Origin: Escallonia rubra
Taxonomy: Eukaryota; Streptophyta; Magnoliopsida; Escalloniales; Escalloniaceae
NCBI GenBank assembly: GCA_033065855.1
Contig: JAVXUO010002232.1
Location: forward strand, 81,111 to 145,110
Direction: 5' to 3'
Length of the DNA: 64,000 nt
Positions 46,392 to 59,554 of this stretch are shown here, in pieces. Every line of letters starts with the position of its first letter. Within the stretch, counting starts at the first letter, position 1. The notes under the pieces are model-generated. The model saw only the letters and a list, made by a program, of their open reading frames with translations. It was not told the origin of the DNA and searched no databases. A program made the position numbers and the translations under genes.

Positions 46392-47635
46392 GTCTATCAG
46401 TAACTTAGACGGCCAGTGTCATTTTTTGAAACTAAAGGGGGAACACCCATAACAATGGGCACTAAAAAGGAGTACTACTTGTTAACGAACCAACATCCAA
46501 CTTATACTCACACTTGATTGAAAACAATATATGTGACGGACAAAGAACACCGCACAAAATTAACAGTTCCACGCATAAAAAAGAAACCATAGCATATGCA
46601 AGCCATGTAACCAAAGAAAAACGTCGTTTGAATAAATCCTGACATATCCGATCACATATACTAGTAATATAGGCAGCACCCATATATGTACAAGCCAGTT
46701 CATCCACCGCAAAGGAAGGACCTGAAGGTAATCACCAAACTATGTAAGTTAATGCTTCAAAGAAATCACATGACACCTTGGAGTAGTCCATTTGTAAACG
46801 CATGTGTTTGAGTTCTCCTTCAGAAACGCTGGCATACTTGCGAGACTACTACTCTAATCTGGCACTTGCAAGACTATAATCACTGCATCAATTCAAGTCC
46901 GTCTGCATTAGCTGGCTAACCTTATCAGGAGCCCTAGATTCATCTAGATGCCTTCATTTCAGTAAATCATACTTGGGACTAATTTTGCTTCCTTTATGCT
47001 AGTACAACAATGCCATTCCCCAAATGATTCACAAGCAGCTATGAGTAAAAATTGATGTCACAGGAAAAAATGCCGGCCAAAAAAGAGAACAAATATAAGG
47101 GAGGGGTAATCAGCAAATTTACTTTATTCTATAGCTAGGTAATCATTCAGACACTCTCATCCAACTTACATATCGCAGAGCACAAAGCAATCTGATAAAC
47201 TAGTGAAATCAGAAGAGTTTGTATGTCTCTTCTTTATTTATCCCTCAACAATGACGTATTCAGTTTCTGAAGCGAACTCAGCGAGAAGAAAAAAGAAATG
47301 AAACCAGGAGTGCCAAAGCTATCTTGGAATCAGAATAAGCTTTCTAGACATCAAAGAAACGATCAATGGACATTAATCGTTGCTTGGGTGAAAGAAATAC
47401 TTACCTGATTAGATTAATCCCAAAGTGTGTTCAATCCTAAAGCAAATTGAAGAATCGTTTGAGAGAAGAGTCGAGACTTCAGATCTGGAAAAGCGAAGAG
47501 TAGAGAAGAGAAATTCAGCAAAAGTGATGGATTAATGGAGAATGGAGAAGAGAGAGGAAGGAGAAGAGAGAGAGTCGAACCTGAGTATGCGTCGTGTGAG
47601 AGAGACGTGTGAGAGATGAACCATAGTCGTGTGTT

Positions 47636-48483
47636 TTTTTTTTTTTGAGAGAAGATTAGAAATATATACCAAGATGAACTGAGGAAGTTACAAAATATGC
47701 CCAAATGACAAGTAAAAGATATACGGATGACATCCCCATCCGATAGGAATTGCAACAAATAAAGCCAACAAACATGGATATTTTTTTTTATTTTGTTTTA
47801 TATTATGGAAGACAATAACCAACTGAAAGTAAAATAAAACCCTACAAAACGGAAAAATTAAACTAAAACAAGATAGCTACGAAAAAAACAAAGCCAATCC
47901 AGAACACCAGCTATTTGTCAGCCGCAACCCAAATTCCAGACACGTGCCCCGCCATGCACTGTTGCCTCGATCTCCGTGCACCGTGTCTCGATCTCCGTGT
48001 GTCCACTCCGGCGCCGGAAACGCCACCTTTTCCGGCCATCGCACTGCTGCCAAGCTCCTGAAGACGGGAAAGACAAACACCGAGGGAAACCGTGAGCGGA
48101 ACCCTCACCGGCGAACAAATCGCCAACAGACCAGAACCCAGCCGTCGCACTATCAACCGCCGTCACCCAAACAGCTGCCAAACTAGCCTATCGCATACGC
48201 ATACCAGCAGATCGGAAATATCTCTCCACCGGCAACCCCAGAAACACCAACCTTTCTAGATCTAGGGGGAAGGGGGACCAACTAGGGGGGAAGGGGGGCA
48301 AAAAAAACCCTAGAAGAAAAACCTAGATCGAGACTCGCCACTCACTCGCCAAACAAAAACAGCCCGACGAACCCCACCGGCGAAACCCACATACCCCAAC
48401 GACCGCAACAAATAACACTCGAAGCCACCACCACAACCCCATCGCAAAATACCCAAGCAACCTAGAAGCCACCACCGCAACAA
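47636..48483 (-). mobile_element. Short internally deleted LINE-type retroposon, copy B
   Basis: Counterpart of 6732-7578. Target duplications are ATAGTCGTGTGTT (47623-47635) and ATAGTTGTGTGTT (48484-48496), now with one difference. The T run marks the tail, so the insertion is on the minus strand. Confidence 0.75.
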
Positions 48484-48818
48484 ATAGTTGTGTGTTAAGA
48501 GGAAGAAAACATCAAATCAAAATAAAAAGAAGAAAAATGGAGTATAACCACATGTTCTATGCCGACGGTCAATGAGTCGGCTAAAACGGTAGGACCGCCG
48601 GCATAGAGCATCTTTTCGCGCTGAATCTTGGTGCTTATACTTTTTGGTGAAAATATGATCTATGCCAACGCCGGACATGAAACCGCCGGCTTAAAGCGTC
48701 GCTATAGATCCTACAGCAACGGTCGTCTTAGAAGCGCCGTCATAGCTCATGTACAACAACGCCTTCGTGTGGCCGCCGGCATAGAGCATCGCGATATATC
48801 ACTTTTTTTGTAGTGTAC

Positions 48819-49923
48819 TATTCGAGGCGTGCAGAACAACCTTAATTACTACTTGAGGCGTGCTGAACAAAGGAAACGTTCATGGCACAACCTTAATTTC
48901 AAGTAGCTTGTTAATTGCTATCATATATGGGAGGTGCTACTCTTGCACTCTTGCTTGGCACTTGTCACTGGTATTTTTAATTCTCATATCCCCTCGATCG
49001 AGCCTTCCACGTGATAAACTTGAAAAATTATGTATTTGTGTATGTTTGGGTATTCCATTTCTCCTAAGTCAGAATATTATGAAATAATATATGAAGGTGT
49101 GCTTCCAGGTCACGAACCATGACATGTTTGGTATCAGAGCCTAGGCTTAAAATTATGTAGACTCCTCGACCTTAGTTTTAGTGGTTAAGTTTTTTGATAT
49201 TTGGAATATAGTGTATAAGATCTAGATTTTTGTATGCCTTGCCTTGAAAAGTATATTTTCATAAGTGAGGTGATATTTAGTAATTTATCTAGATTGTTAA
49301 ACGTGTTATAGACTGGGAGTAAAAGCCATTGTACTTGTTAGAAGAATGGAGTTATTTATTCCTTCAGGAGGTTTTCACACCTTGGATGCTTGATCTGTAT
49401 ATGGTCTGTTTCTTGAGATCATGTATATTCATACCATGAGATGATGGTTCTGGTTATGATTTTGCCCGCTGCTTCCACGTTCAACAGTTATGCCTACTTT
49501 CTTTGAGTTCCGTAAGTTTTTATTAACTGACCTCAGTGTGAAACTTTTCTCGGATTTCGACGTGGATGTAATACAATTTGGTGGTACATTTGATTTGTCT
49601 ACTGTCAAAAAGCGAAAAAGATTTGTGAGTTGATTTAAGAGCATTTGAGGCTTGGACAAGAGATACCGATTTTAACACAAGTATAAAAATAGTATATACA
49701 TTTGTATTGATTTTGAATGTTCTAAAGGGTGTATGACATGGAGTTGTGACATAACTCAGTGTGTCTTTAAAGGTCAATTTCTGGGAAATGGAATGTATTG
49801 AACCATCGACTTAGGACTTTGGTATCCAAAACTCTAAGGTGGGTTCGCGCATAGCATTATTACTTCTGCATCCGGGAGCGTGACATAGTAAAACACATAG
49901 TTTATAGATGAAGATTAGCTATA
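48819..49923 (+). mobile_element. LTR-retrotransposon scrap with primer-binding site, copy B
   Basis: Collinear with 7913-9017. The primer site TGGTATCAGAGC is at 49129-49140, and GGGAGCGTGACA near 49876 is a better chromovirus LTR end than the copy-A version. Confidence 0.5.
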
Positions 49924-51179
49924 CTAGCTCAAGTGCCCGTGCAAATGCACGGGACGTGATACAATTAGTTTACGGCAATAAGGTACTTTAATATACCTAT
50001 TCAGTTCAAATTCCAAAAGACAAATAAAGATAATTAATTTCCCAGACAAATGAGCTATTTCATTTATACATCTTTAACGTAATAGTTGATATTACTTTTC
50101 TCCAATAAATTAGTCAATTGCCAATAATATAAGTCATAGAAAAATAGAGAGAGCTTTAAGCCCAAACTTTGATTATATATCGTTTTATCATCTAAAATTA
50201 ATATTAAGGGAAAAGATCTAAGACAAATTTTACCAAAATTCTATTTTTGAGTCCTTTTATCCTTGTTAACTTTTTGTAAATCAAAATCTAGTAAGGAATA
50301 TTTGTACGTTGTATATAATGATAGGTCTAATTGTCTCATTTAGTGACAAAAGAGTGTGAGTTTAGCGAAAAAAGGTGTTGATTTACTTACAGTTTTTCTC
50401 TTTCTTTTGTGTAAAATATTGACAAATCCATATATATCTAGTCACATCTGATATATTCTTTCAAGAGAAGTACGGTATTACATGTGCTTTTTGGATCGAA
50501 AGTTCATACCATTAAGAAATTGTTCAAACTTCAAAAGCAACCTCTTGACCAAAGGTAATTTTTTCATAATTGTACAGTGTACTATAAGATTCTAAAAATT
50601 GTATTAACACGTATTACATATCGTGAGACAAAAAAGATATTAACATTATAACAATACTTTTATTTTACAAGTACCTTCGATAGAATCTCATACGATGTAT
50701 TAAATTAGACATCTACTATAATCCTCTATAATGAAATTTACAGTTTATAAAAGAAAGTACAAAAAAGGCAAAAACAATTTTTTTAGTAATTTATTGTCTA
50801 AACTGAATAAACCTACTAAAAAACATGACATGAAAACCTTAGAGCAAAAACAGAAGTAAGTTGAGCTATTTTACTTCCTTTCATATAACCAACTTTTAAA
50901 ATGTAGAAATAACCCTGAAAAGAGAAACTATAGTTATAGTTGCAATATCTGTCTTTTTTATTGCTTTACTTCATGGTCATGTTTTGCGCTTTTTTGATCA
51001 TCTATTTAATTTTGAATATTTTACTGAGACAATTAATTTGAAAATACGTGTGCATTGTACAATTAATTATTTTCAAAATGATCATAAAAATATCATATTA
51101 TTTTACAATTTTTTTTTTGTTTCATGCTAAATAATTATATAGCGGTGAATATGCATACAATTGTCTATATTATAATAGA
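49924..51179 (-). mobile_element. Non-autonomous Helitron, copy B (uninterrupted)
   Basis: 1256 bases. On the minus strand it has 5' TCTATTATAATATAG (51179) and 3' hairpin CCCGTGC/GCACGGG, then GCTAG (49924), inserted between A (49923) and T (51180). No coding sequence. This is the clean copy of the element split in block A, and it shows the CACTA empty site at about 50181-50190. Confidence 0.88.
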
Positions 51180-52880
51180 TGGGGATGTAATTGCGTAAGG
51201 TTACAAAATTCTTATACTTCATCTTTGATTTGTAGATTGTTCATAGTTCTAAGCTTATAATATAATAAGGTGATTATAGAAGTTTGTGAAGTTCGAATAT
51301 CACATATTTAACATTAATTTTAAATTACCGTATATACGCACATGAATTAAAACACAATGAATAAAAAATCAGTGAAATAAAAGACGAACTATACAATTAG
51401 TAATTTATTGTATAGACATAAATAGGACATTGGAACTGAAATGGAAGCATGGAGTATTTTTAATTCATTTCAGATAATGAATTAATTTTACCTACTGCTC
51501 ATGAAAATCCCTACAACCCTCTATACAAAATAGCTAATGATCGATAAATATGCTTTGTAACACCCCGAACCTTGATAATGCTTAGCAGTTTAATTTATTT
51601 TTAAGCGACGACTTTTATACTCAAAATTTTGCATTGATTTCCATAAGTGAAATTTTACCGGTAACCTTTCGAGACGAGATTTTTTTGAAACCGTAAATTA
51701 TAAATTCTGATAGCCGTTTAGGTCTTTAGAGCGTAAATGATATTTTTTAGACCTCTAGCAATAATTTTGGTGTGAGGTACAGTACGCAAATTATGATACT
51801 CTGTAGAGGTGAATTGAAAATTTAAATTCTATTGGGGATTAGTAGATAACTAGAGCAAGAAAATTAAGTCAGCCCTATATTTTTGGAAGAGATAACTCTA
51901 GAAAGGGAAAATAGGAGAGGAATTAGGAGTGAATCGTGAAATGGGATAGAATCCCATTTTCGGTTACAAGGTCAAAGAAAGAGAAAGGAAGAAAGAGCAG
52001 AGAAAGAGGGAAGAACAGGGAAAGAAAGAAAGAAGAGAAGTCTGTGGACTCGTGGAAAGGGAGTGGAAGGAATCTGCCAACAGAGATTTCGGCCAATGGA
52101 AAAACCGGCGGCCAAGTGCGAATCTGGCAAAAAGAGATTCAACATCCGGTAAGCCCTCTAACACTAACAAATTATAGTGCCTTTATCTGTGTTTAGAACC
52201 ATATAAGTGGGTAATATGTGAAGGTGATTTCGAACTGCCGTAGGTGTAGAAGCTATGGGTTTTGGGGTGTGAAGATTACGGAGCAGAAATGTTTGTGTAT
52301 ATGTATTGCTGTGTATTCAGGGAAGGGCTATAAGGGAAAGAGGTGTGTGAAATTACTTAGTGCATATATGTGCACTGCTGCCATTGCAGGAAAGAAGGTG
52401 CGTATTTGTGTGTGTATTGGTGGGGTAGAGGAGCAGATGTGAGTGTTTTGTGGGTGAGCTATCTAGCCATGCTTTATCATCTAACCTAGTCTGCTGAGTT
52501 AAGTGTCACTGAGCTGCCTGCATCCTCCATGCCCACAGCCCATGAGAAATAAAGATTATGCCAAACTCAGGAAAGGGAACCTTGACACCAATCTTCTATA
52601 TTGTTGCTGGATGGGATGATTTTCAAGTAAACTTGCATGGCCTTCCACGCCATATGTACAGAATTTTAGAAGTAGTAGAAATAGCCTGAATAAGAATACT
52701 CACACTGTGGGTAAAGTGTGTTCACGAAATGGGTTTGTGTATTGCATGTATGTGATTTTAGTGTGTGTATATATGAATGTCAATGGAGTGAATTGTAGTG
52801 TGCTAGGGGTGAAAGTGAAGCTGCGTGAACAGTAACAGTGAGCTGGTGAGTGTGTTATGGATTGGACAGAAGGTGGAAGG
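51180..52880 (+). other. Block B spacer and LTR fragment
   Basis: Collinear with 17376-25201 of block A minus the LINE. TGTAACACCCCGAACC at 51556 marks the same chromovirus-like LTR start. The LINE empty site is at about 52426-52440 (GGTAGAGGAGCAGAT). No gene seen. Confidence 0.6.
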
Positions 52881-54475
52881 TGTTGGAAAAAATAGGCTTT
52901 GTTTTGGTATTTTTCACAACAAAAATATTAACAACACTAGGTGATTAAACATAGCAACATAATAATAAATAATTGAAAGTAATTTTGTATAAACTCTTGA
53001 AAAAATTCTATAATCTAGAGTAATAAAAGGATATAAAATAGCTGGTCCATGAGAGTCGCGACAAAGTCGCTGTCCTAAATACGTTATTGCCTTCCTACGT
53101 GCAGGTGTTGATGGTAGATAAAGTTTCCAAGATAAAACCCATTGACGGAGCTATGTCTCCTACATGTGCACGTCCACAGGAAGACGGTATGAACCGGTCC
53201 ACGATCATGTTGCCCAAGTATAAAACATATATATAGACATATATGAAAATACATTATGCTAGTAGAATAGAAAACACGAAGTTTGGAAGCATAGTAGCTT
53301 CATATTTTCATATGTCACACCCCATGGCCTTATATACATGGCCAATCATAATCCATTTATTGACCACATAAGTAAGCTTAAAAGCTTTTGTAACTTATGA
53401 AATAATGATAATCTTTCTCAATAATATCAAGCAATAAAAACATATTATATACTCCATAAACAAATGAGTTAATAAAACTCATTATTGCATTTGTAACTCA
53501 TTTCATAATGTATAAGTGAGTAAATATCATATAGCCATAACTAGCACTATAATTATAATGCGTTAAGATACATTTTATTTTATTAAAATATTCCAACAAT
53601 CCCCCACTATTTTGATAAATTAAAATGTTAATTTAAAGTACTTAAAAAACCACTAATGAAATGTTTATAAGTCTTAACATTCCAACAAAATTTAAAGTAT
53701 TTAAAAACATGTCAATGAAAATCATGATACATTCATAAAACTCCTTTATTATTATATTACTATTTTTTCCTTTCGCAAAATAAAGCCATGGTTATTGGAC
53801 ATTATAAACTCGTAAAGTAACAAAAATAGAAAATACATAAATAAGATGGGCAACTTGTATTGTGCAATAGGTGTTGGTGCCTTCCGGGCTTGAACCAACA
53901 ATTAGTGTTGACAACTTCCATTTGAGAGAGCCGTAGTGGACTACGCCTTGAATTAGGTCCCTTGGCCAAACTTTAGTTGTCACACACACAATACTGATAT
54001 GGGACTTAGTTTGCGGGTTAGCGCTATTAATGGCCATGCGCTCTTATCTTGATTCTCATGAGAGTCTTTAGGGAATGGCCCCATGGTTCCCACAGTCGCG
54101 GCCTCACTATCACTCTCACTTAGGTGAGTCCTCCAAGGGTACGTGTGACATGTACCTCGCGAAAATATTCGCCTCGGGCTCATTCAGGGAAAAACCCTTC
54201 CTGGATGTCACACTAAGTAGCACAAGCACCGCACGGATGGGGAGGAGACACTCTCCTATTAACAAAAAGGGTGCTACTTTTATCACGAGTCACGCTCTAC
54301 GGGTTGTTTCTACCCATTGCACCTTCTTCATGGGATCTCTAATCACAAAGGATGGGTTATTCCCGCCGGTGACTCCCTGTGGGCTCACCCCATCCGCCTC
54401 AGGTGAAAAAGGATCTAGCCTCTGTGCTAGTCCCGTGGCAAGTTGCACAACTTTTATGAAGCCTCTATAACTTAT
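52881..54475 (+). mobile_element. LTR-like sequence beginning TGTTGG, copy B (longer)
   Basis: Same as 25202-26392, then continues past the block boundary with sequence absent from A (54097-54475), such as CGCGGCCTCACTATCACTCT and GACTCCCTGTGGGCTCACC. A 131-codon frame at 54075-54470 lies here, but it has no domain I recognise and sits in LTR-like sequence. The right end is uncertain. Confidence 0.45.
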
Positions 54476-56269
54476 TTTCTCTTCATCGATGAAGTATCAC
54501 AAGTTTGCAGAATTTTAAGAGCCCAATAGTGCACATCAAAGCAACATATGGATCTCATCAAGTAAATCAAGTTTCGGTGGTAACATCTACTTCGCTTAGC
54601 ATAAAAAATGATACTAGTCAGTAGCCTCACTACTAGGAATCAAACCTTTGATCAGTAGTCTACTACTAGGAACTAGTCTTCAATATATTGTGACCAGTAG
54701 TCTTTCACCTACTAGGAGCAACATTTCCTCAACATGCGTCATGCTTCGCATAACATAATCTCATATCAATAGCAACTTCATAAAAATCCTCTGATGCATT
54801 TCAAGAATTTTGAATTCAATTCACAAGCTTTGAAAATGCTAGATAAAACCCCTTTTCAAATATGGTTTTGAATTTGCAATCATATTATAAATATTTGGTA
54901 TCCAAGATTTAAAATACCGAAAAAAAATAATTCAATGCACCTAGTGTTCTAGAAATCAAAACTTCGATACCATTTAAAAAAAAACATATAAGTACCACAA
55001 CTATAAATACCAAAACAGCCAAGATAATCAGAAGTCAAAGACATCAGTTATGATGACTAAACATCTTTACCAAAGTATAATTTCAATCACTAAACTTTGG
55101 CAGAACTCAAAAAAAAAAAAAAAAAAATATTCCTTCACATTTTAAGCTTAATTATACAACACAACTTTACATGCCCAGAGATCCAAGCTAGCAAAGCTAA
55201 GTGCAACGAACAGAAAGTACATGCATGATATGTGTTGTATAATCTCAGTGCGCATACATGCACGCAACATGCTAAAATGTACTTAAACAATAAAGAACAT
55301 ACTATAGATATGTATGTCTTCTCGTTATTAAAATCTTCTTCGTTTATACATGACTCAAGATATCATAATTGTCATCATATCATGTACCCCCACATTTTGC
55401 AGCCATGTATTTATCAAAGAATTTAACATTGAAATAAGGATTTTCATAATTTTATCAATTTATTTCATGGACACACTCATCAAAATAAAATCAGCTTCAA
55501 GTTACTTGTTTTACAAAAGTCGATAATCCCATGAAAAATTTTCTCTCTTGAAAAAGAACTCCACAAACACTGACTTCAAGTTGTTTACCAAACTATAACT
55601 CTATATGTAAAATCACAAAAATTCCTTTTTTTCTTCAAACCAAAACCATGTATCAAAAATAAAAAAGGAATAAGTGTATATATTACTCAAAATACAACTA
55701 CTTACAGACAAACATAATATTTTACAAGTAAAGGCATCTGTGTCTTGTCACTAAATATTTTATATTTTGAATCCAATTCATACAAAAAACAAATATCTAG
55801 CAAAAGTTCATTTTTATTTTCCTTTGCTTTTCTATATTTGATATCCACAAAACAGAGTATTAGATGAAAGTGCTAGCTCAAGAAAACATCCACTGCAAGT
55901 AAGAGACGTACGCTCATCATACTTAGAAAATGTTTACCCCTTCATTTAAAACGTAATGCTTTTTATTTTCTTTTCTAGTTTTTTTTTATTTTTTAAAGGC
56001 CGAAAAAGTTGTAACCCAATTTTTTTCTTCCAAAAGAACATGCAGAAATAATTGCACTAAAACTTAACCCCCACATTCCTTGGCTTAATTCTCACATCCT
56101 AAAAGCATTCCAATTTGTTAAAGATTCCAAAACAAAAACTTTACCTCATTAAAAATAAACGTGCAATAAAACTTCTCTAAACTTCAGTTATCACTATTTC
56201 AGCAAATAAATTTTACTATAACATGATTGAGTAACTTGCTGTAATCTTCCAAGCAATATTTAGGGTAAA
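54476..56269. other. Anonymous AT-rich DNA
   Basis: No gene or element that I can define. A phrase of the type CAGTAGTCTACTACTAGGA is repeated three to four times at 54620-54720. An A run of about 19 bases lies at 55106-55126. It may belong to the same large non-coding retroelement as the preceding LTR-like sequence. Confidence 0.5.
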
Positions 56270-56790
56270 TTACACTAAACACCGCTGAGGTTTTACGTAA
56301 TTACACTCTACTACCGCTATCTTTAAAAATTACACTCCGACCCCCCGAGGTTTGTACCCGCATTACACACAACTACACACATTTAACGGCAGACCCAACT
56401 CCGTGAAAAGATTCCCTGATACATTACTTTATACAATTTTCATACCCAAAATACCCCCCCTTTGTCATTTACTCACTTGTGTGATTTTCCAAAATTTCAG
56501 TCAACTCCACAAACTCTAAGTGAATTAGGGAGTTTAATTTAGCCAATTTAGGGTTCAATTAGCTCATTTCAGGGTTCAATTAGTTCAATTTAGGGTTCGG
56601 TTAGATTATGACATTCAATTTAGGGTTCAATTAGTTTAATTTAGTGTCCCTGAGGTTAGGGTGAAATTACAGTCAAGGACAATAAGTTTCAAAATGTAAC
56701 ACTTGTGTCCATCCGTTAGGGGTCCGTCCAAAAAGTGTACGTTTTATTTGATGTCGTCATTACGTATTTCTAAAATGACAATACGGCCCT
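56270..56790. repeat. Dispersed-repeat-like segment
   Basis: Begins GGGTAAATTACACTAAACAC with CTGAGGTTTT. A second block near 56643 reads GTCCCTGAGGTTAGGGTGAA. Between them are several near-repeats of ATTTAGGGTTCAATTAG (56540-56640). Such phrases are typical of the ends of common plant dispersed repeats. The class is not certain. Confidence 0.4.
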
Positions 56791-57254
56791 TATACTGTAT
56801 ATTTTTAAATGAAGATTTCAAACCCTAATTTTGTTTTGAAAACCCCTAATTTAAAAATTAGGGTTTTGACCTTCCTTCTCCACCTTTCACTCCCTCTTCC
56901 AATTCCACCTCATTCAAACATAAAATTACATACTAGAAGCAATTAAAGGGGAATTTACAAACCAAATTAAGTGCAATCTCATCACAGTTCAGATTCAAAG
57001 TGATCAGAAGCAATAAAGGCAGGTAAACAGGAAGCCATTTAAACCCTAGACAAAACTCTTTCATAAACTAAAGCAACGAATAGAAACACTAATACAATCA
57101 ACCAATAGCTAAATACAACAGAGAGATTTTCCACAAAATTACCGCAATAATTTTGAACAAACCAGTCAAATGTCAACCATAAAGAGAAATACGTCATCAC
57201 AATTTTAGATGGCAGCAAATACAACAAGAACAACTATACTGGTGTGTGTGTGCG
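56791..57254. other. AT-rich flank left of the third CACTA element
   Basis: Contains an inverted pair around AACCCTAATTTT...AAAATTAGGGTTT (56820-56870). No gene. GCG at 57252-57254 would be the 3-base target duplication of the next element. Confidence 0.4.
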
Positions 57255-57770
57255 CACTACAAGAAAACCAGCTTATGCCTACGGTATAGTACCATAGGTA
57301 TAGGTGCCATGTCCCGTAGGCATAGCCTATCCCTACGGTACTATACCGTAGCCAGAAGTGGCGATGCTCTAGATCTATGCCTACAGGGTTGAAGGCTATG
57401 CCTACGGTTATACCGTAGCCTATATACCTATGCCGAATTTGTATTAACCCACTTATAGCGACGGTTTTGTAGGATTAGCCTACGGTATAACCGTAGGCTT
57501 AAGTTTTATTTTTGAATGCTATGCCTACGGGTAATACCGTAGGGATATGCTTACCCTATAGGTACCTTAAGCTATACCTACGGTACATTCCGTAGGCTAA
57601 AGTTAAACCATAGCCTTTTTTTTAAGCCTTTCCCTACGGTTTAAACCGTAAGGATTAATGCCCAGAAAATAGGTACCTTAAGCTATACCTACGGTACATT
57701 CCGTAGGCTAAAGTTAAACCATAGCCTTTTTTTTTAAGCCTTTCCCTGCGGTTTAAACCGTAGGTACATG
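57255..57770. repeat. Subterminal repeats of family-3 CACTA
   Basis: Short palindromic pairs such as CCTACGGTACATTCCGTAGG recur about every 40-60 bases. A 111-base unit starting GGTACCTTAAGCTATACC is tandemly duplicated (57561 and 57672). They are probably transposase-binding sites that can also fold. Confidence 0.9.
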
Positions 57771-57962
57771 TGCTATTTTTTTTTTCTTTTAATCGAATGC
57801 TGGATCTTTTTTTATCACAATAACCTGCAAATACAATTGAAATATCATAAACATGTTCTGCAACTGAAAGATTATAAATATGTTTTCAATTGCATAAATA
57901 GTGCATTGTTATATAACAATAATTTGTGCACCAAATTCCATACAAATGCGTCAATCTCCATA

Positions 57963-58165
57963 CTTAATTTCAAAAGCTATCTCCATATCATATTCCTGTC
58001 CTAGCACTTAATTTCAAAAGCTATTTCCATATCATATTCATATCAAAAGCTATCTCCATGTCCTAGCACTTAATTAAATTCAAAAGCTATCTCCATATAA
58101 TATTCCTGTCCTAGCACTTGATTTCAAAAATTATCTCCATGTCATAATCCTGTCTAGGCTGGTAC
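57963..58165. repeat. Minisatellite of about 45-60 base units
   Basis: Four imperfect units contain CTTAATTTCAAAAGCTATCT, CCATATCATATTCCTGTC and CTAGCA. Inside the family-3 CACTA, in the 3' flank of its genes. Confidence 0.85.
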
Positions 58166-58205
58166 TATATACATCCACCCACATTAGTTGCAAACCACGA
58201 GCAAC

Positions 58206-58265
58206 TCATGGGAAGTAGTCCTCATTCGCAGGGCTTGCATCTTGCTCCTGGCCACCATAACCATC
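58206..58265 (-). pseudogene. Candidate last exon of a CACTA second gene
   Basis: On the minus strand, CATTTCGTAG|GATGG is a good splice acceptor. The exon then reads DGYGGQEQDASPANEDYFP and stops. This could be the C-terminal exon of the TNPA-like gene whose start may be at 59731. No intermediate exons were recognised, so this is weak. Confidence 0.3.
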
Positions 58266-58804
58266 CTACGAAATGAAACAAAGCATCATCAATGACTAAG
58301 AGGTTGTACCAAATAATTGGAGTTATATTTTAAGTTAAGGAGATATATACTGTAATAATCATCCCTAATTAGCAGGCAAGGCATGTGCATCGTCAACATT
58401 CAATCAACAAAAGCTAGTAGGAGCATGCACATTCTGCTAATATTTGCAAAGAGCAAACAAATATAAGAACAAGGGGATGATCTTTGCAAGTAGAAAAAAC
58501 TGATTTGGACTCTCTTAAACTTATCATATAATGACATTATCATGTCATCCCACTAGCTTGGCTCTAACTGTTGAGCAATACCAAGTCAAAACAATCCTTC
58601 CATGTACACACCTTCCCCAATAACTCAAAAGGTCCAGGTAAATCATAGCTGAGAGCGTCGTAAGAAAAACACAAACACTACAATCAGGCATGAATTAACA
58701 GTTAAAACCAATTCCTAACTAGATACAAGTAGTTATATTGTAAGTATCCCTAATTCGCAGGCACGGCATATGCATTATCATAATGCTATAAGGCACAACC
58801 AAGT

Positions 58805-59045
58805 TTCAGAGCTCTATGTTATGCGTGTGTGTACTGTTGTGTGTGCTGTTATGTGTGCGTAGGCTGCTCGGCCGCCATATGCGAAAGTGTGTGTACTGCT
58901 GTGTGTGCCGTTATGTGTGTGTGATGCGTGTGTGTACTGCTGTGTGTGCTGTTATGTGTGCGTGATGCGTGTGTGTAGGCTGTTGGGCAGTCATGTGTGA
59001 GGGTGTCTGAGTCGCTGTGTTACTGTGTGTATTGTCGTGTGTGTG
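58805..59045. repeat. GT-rich minisatellite
   Basis: Repeated phrases of the type GTGTGTGTACTGCTGTGTGT and TTATGTGTGCGTGATGC, three to four imperfect units of about 40-60 bases, inside the family-3 CACTA. Confidence 0.8.
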
Positions 59046-59554
59046 ATGTGTGAAGCCTTGTGCACTTGTATATGTGAGATGAAAGAAAACATAAGACTAA
59101 GAACACAACTACACAATTTGCTACCGGCGACTTCTAAGACGAAGTATTTTTACTTACTCTGATATGATGTATTATTCGATTCAGATTTTCTGAATCTCTC
59201 CAGTTTAACAGCTTTGTAAAGAAATGCTAAATGAACCCTTGTCGCTCTTTATTATTCTAATTGAAGTCTACTTTCCGACACTACATGTTCTATTTCCATG
59301 TAATGAGGTTCTCTCAAATGTGCAAAACTTGGATGTTTATTCTCTTTTGGGTAGATTCTTTTCTGCAAGTATAGATCATTATCGACCTACTTGTCTACAG
59401 TTTAACAGCGTCAATAAACTAAAATTGACAAGTATATATCTGTAATGGACTTAACAACTCGTGTTGATTGAAAAAAGCCCTAAAGTATATGCCAGAGTTC
59501 CTGAAATATTAATGGTGAATCAGGAGTAATAAAATCTAGAGCATTCATGAATCA

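Larger units (their letters stand above)
41050..48815. mobile_element. CACTA transposon, family 1, copy B (complete)
   Basis: A complete 7766-base element. The left end is CACTACAAGGAAAAAGCTC (41050). The right end is TTTTTTTGTAGTG (to 48815). The 3-base target duplication TAC is exact (41047-41049 and 48816-48818). Subterminal CTACGCCGGC/CTATGCCGGC motifs occur on both sides. It contains the same nested solo LTR and retroposon as copy A and no transposase gene. It lacks 268 bases near 43620 that copy A keeps. Confidence 0.95.
41050..54096 (+). repeat. Block B of the segmental duplication
   Basis: Second copy of the block seen at 1-26392, without the two large insertions, so it gives their empty sites. 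It begins at the intact left end of the family-1 CACTA element (41050). It ends at 54096, where A switches to receptor-kinase flanking DNA while B continues into more LTR-like sequence. The sequence just left of it (40720-40941) resembles the receptor kinase promoter, so the duplicated unit may have included gene flanks. The left flank of block A would decide this. Confidence 0.93.

Noticed and set aside
54075-54470. 131-codon plus-strand frame
   Set aside because: Lies in LTR-like sequence with no domain. The start overlaps the block boundary, and copy A has no counterpart for most of it.
58805-59045. CRISPR-like or satellite array in GT-rich repeats
   Set aside because: Units are imperfect, directly adjacent and without unique spacers. 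This is an ordinary minisatellite in a plant transposon.
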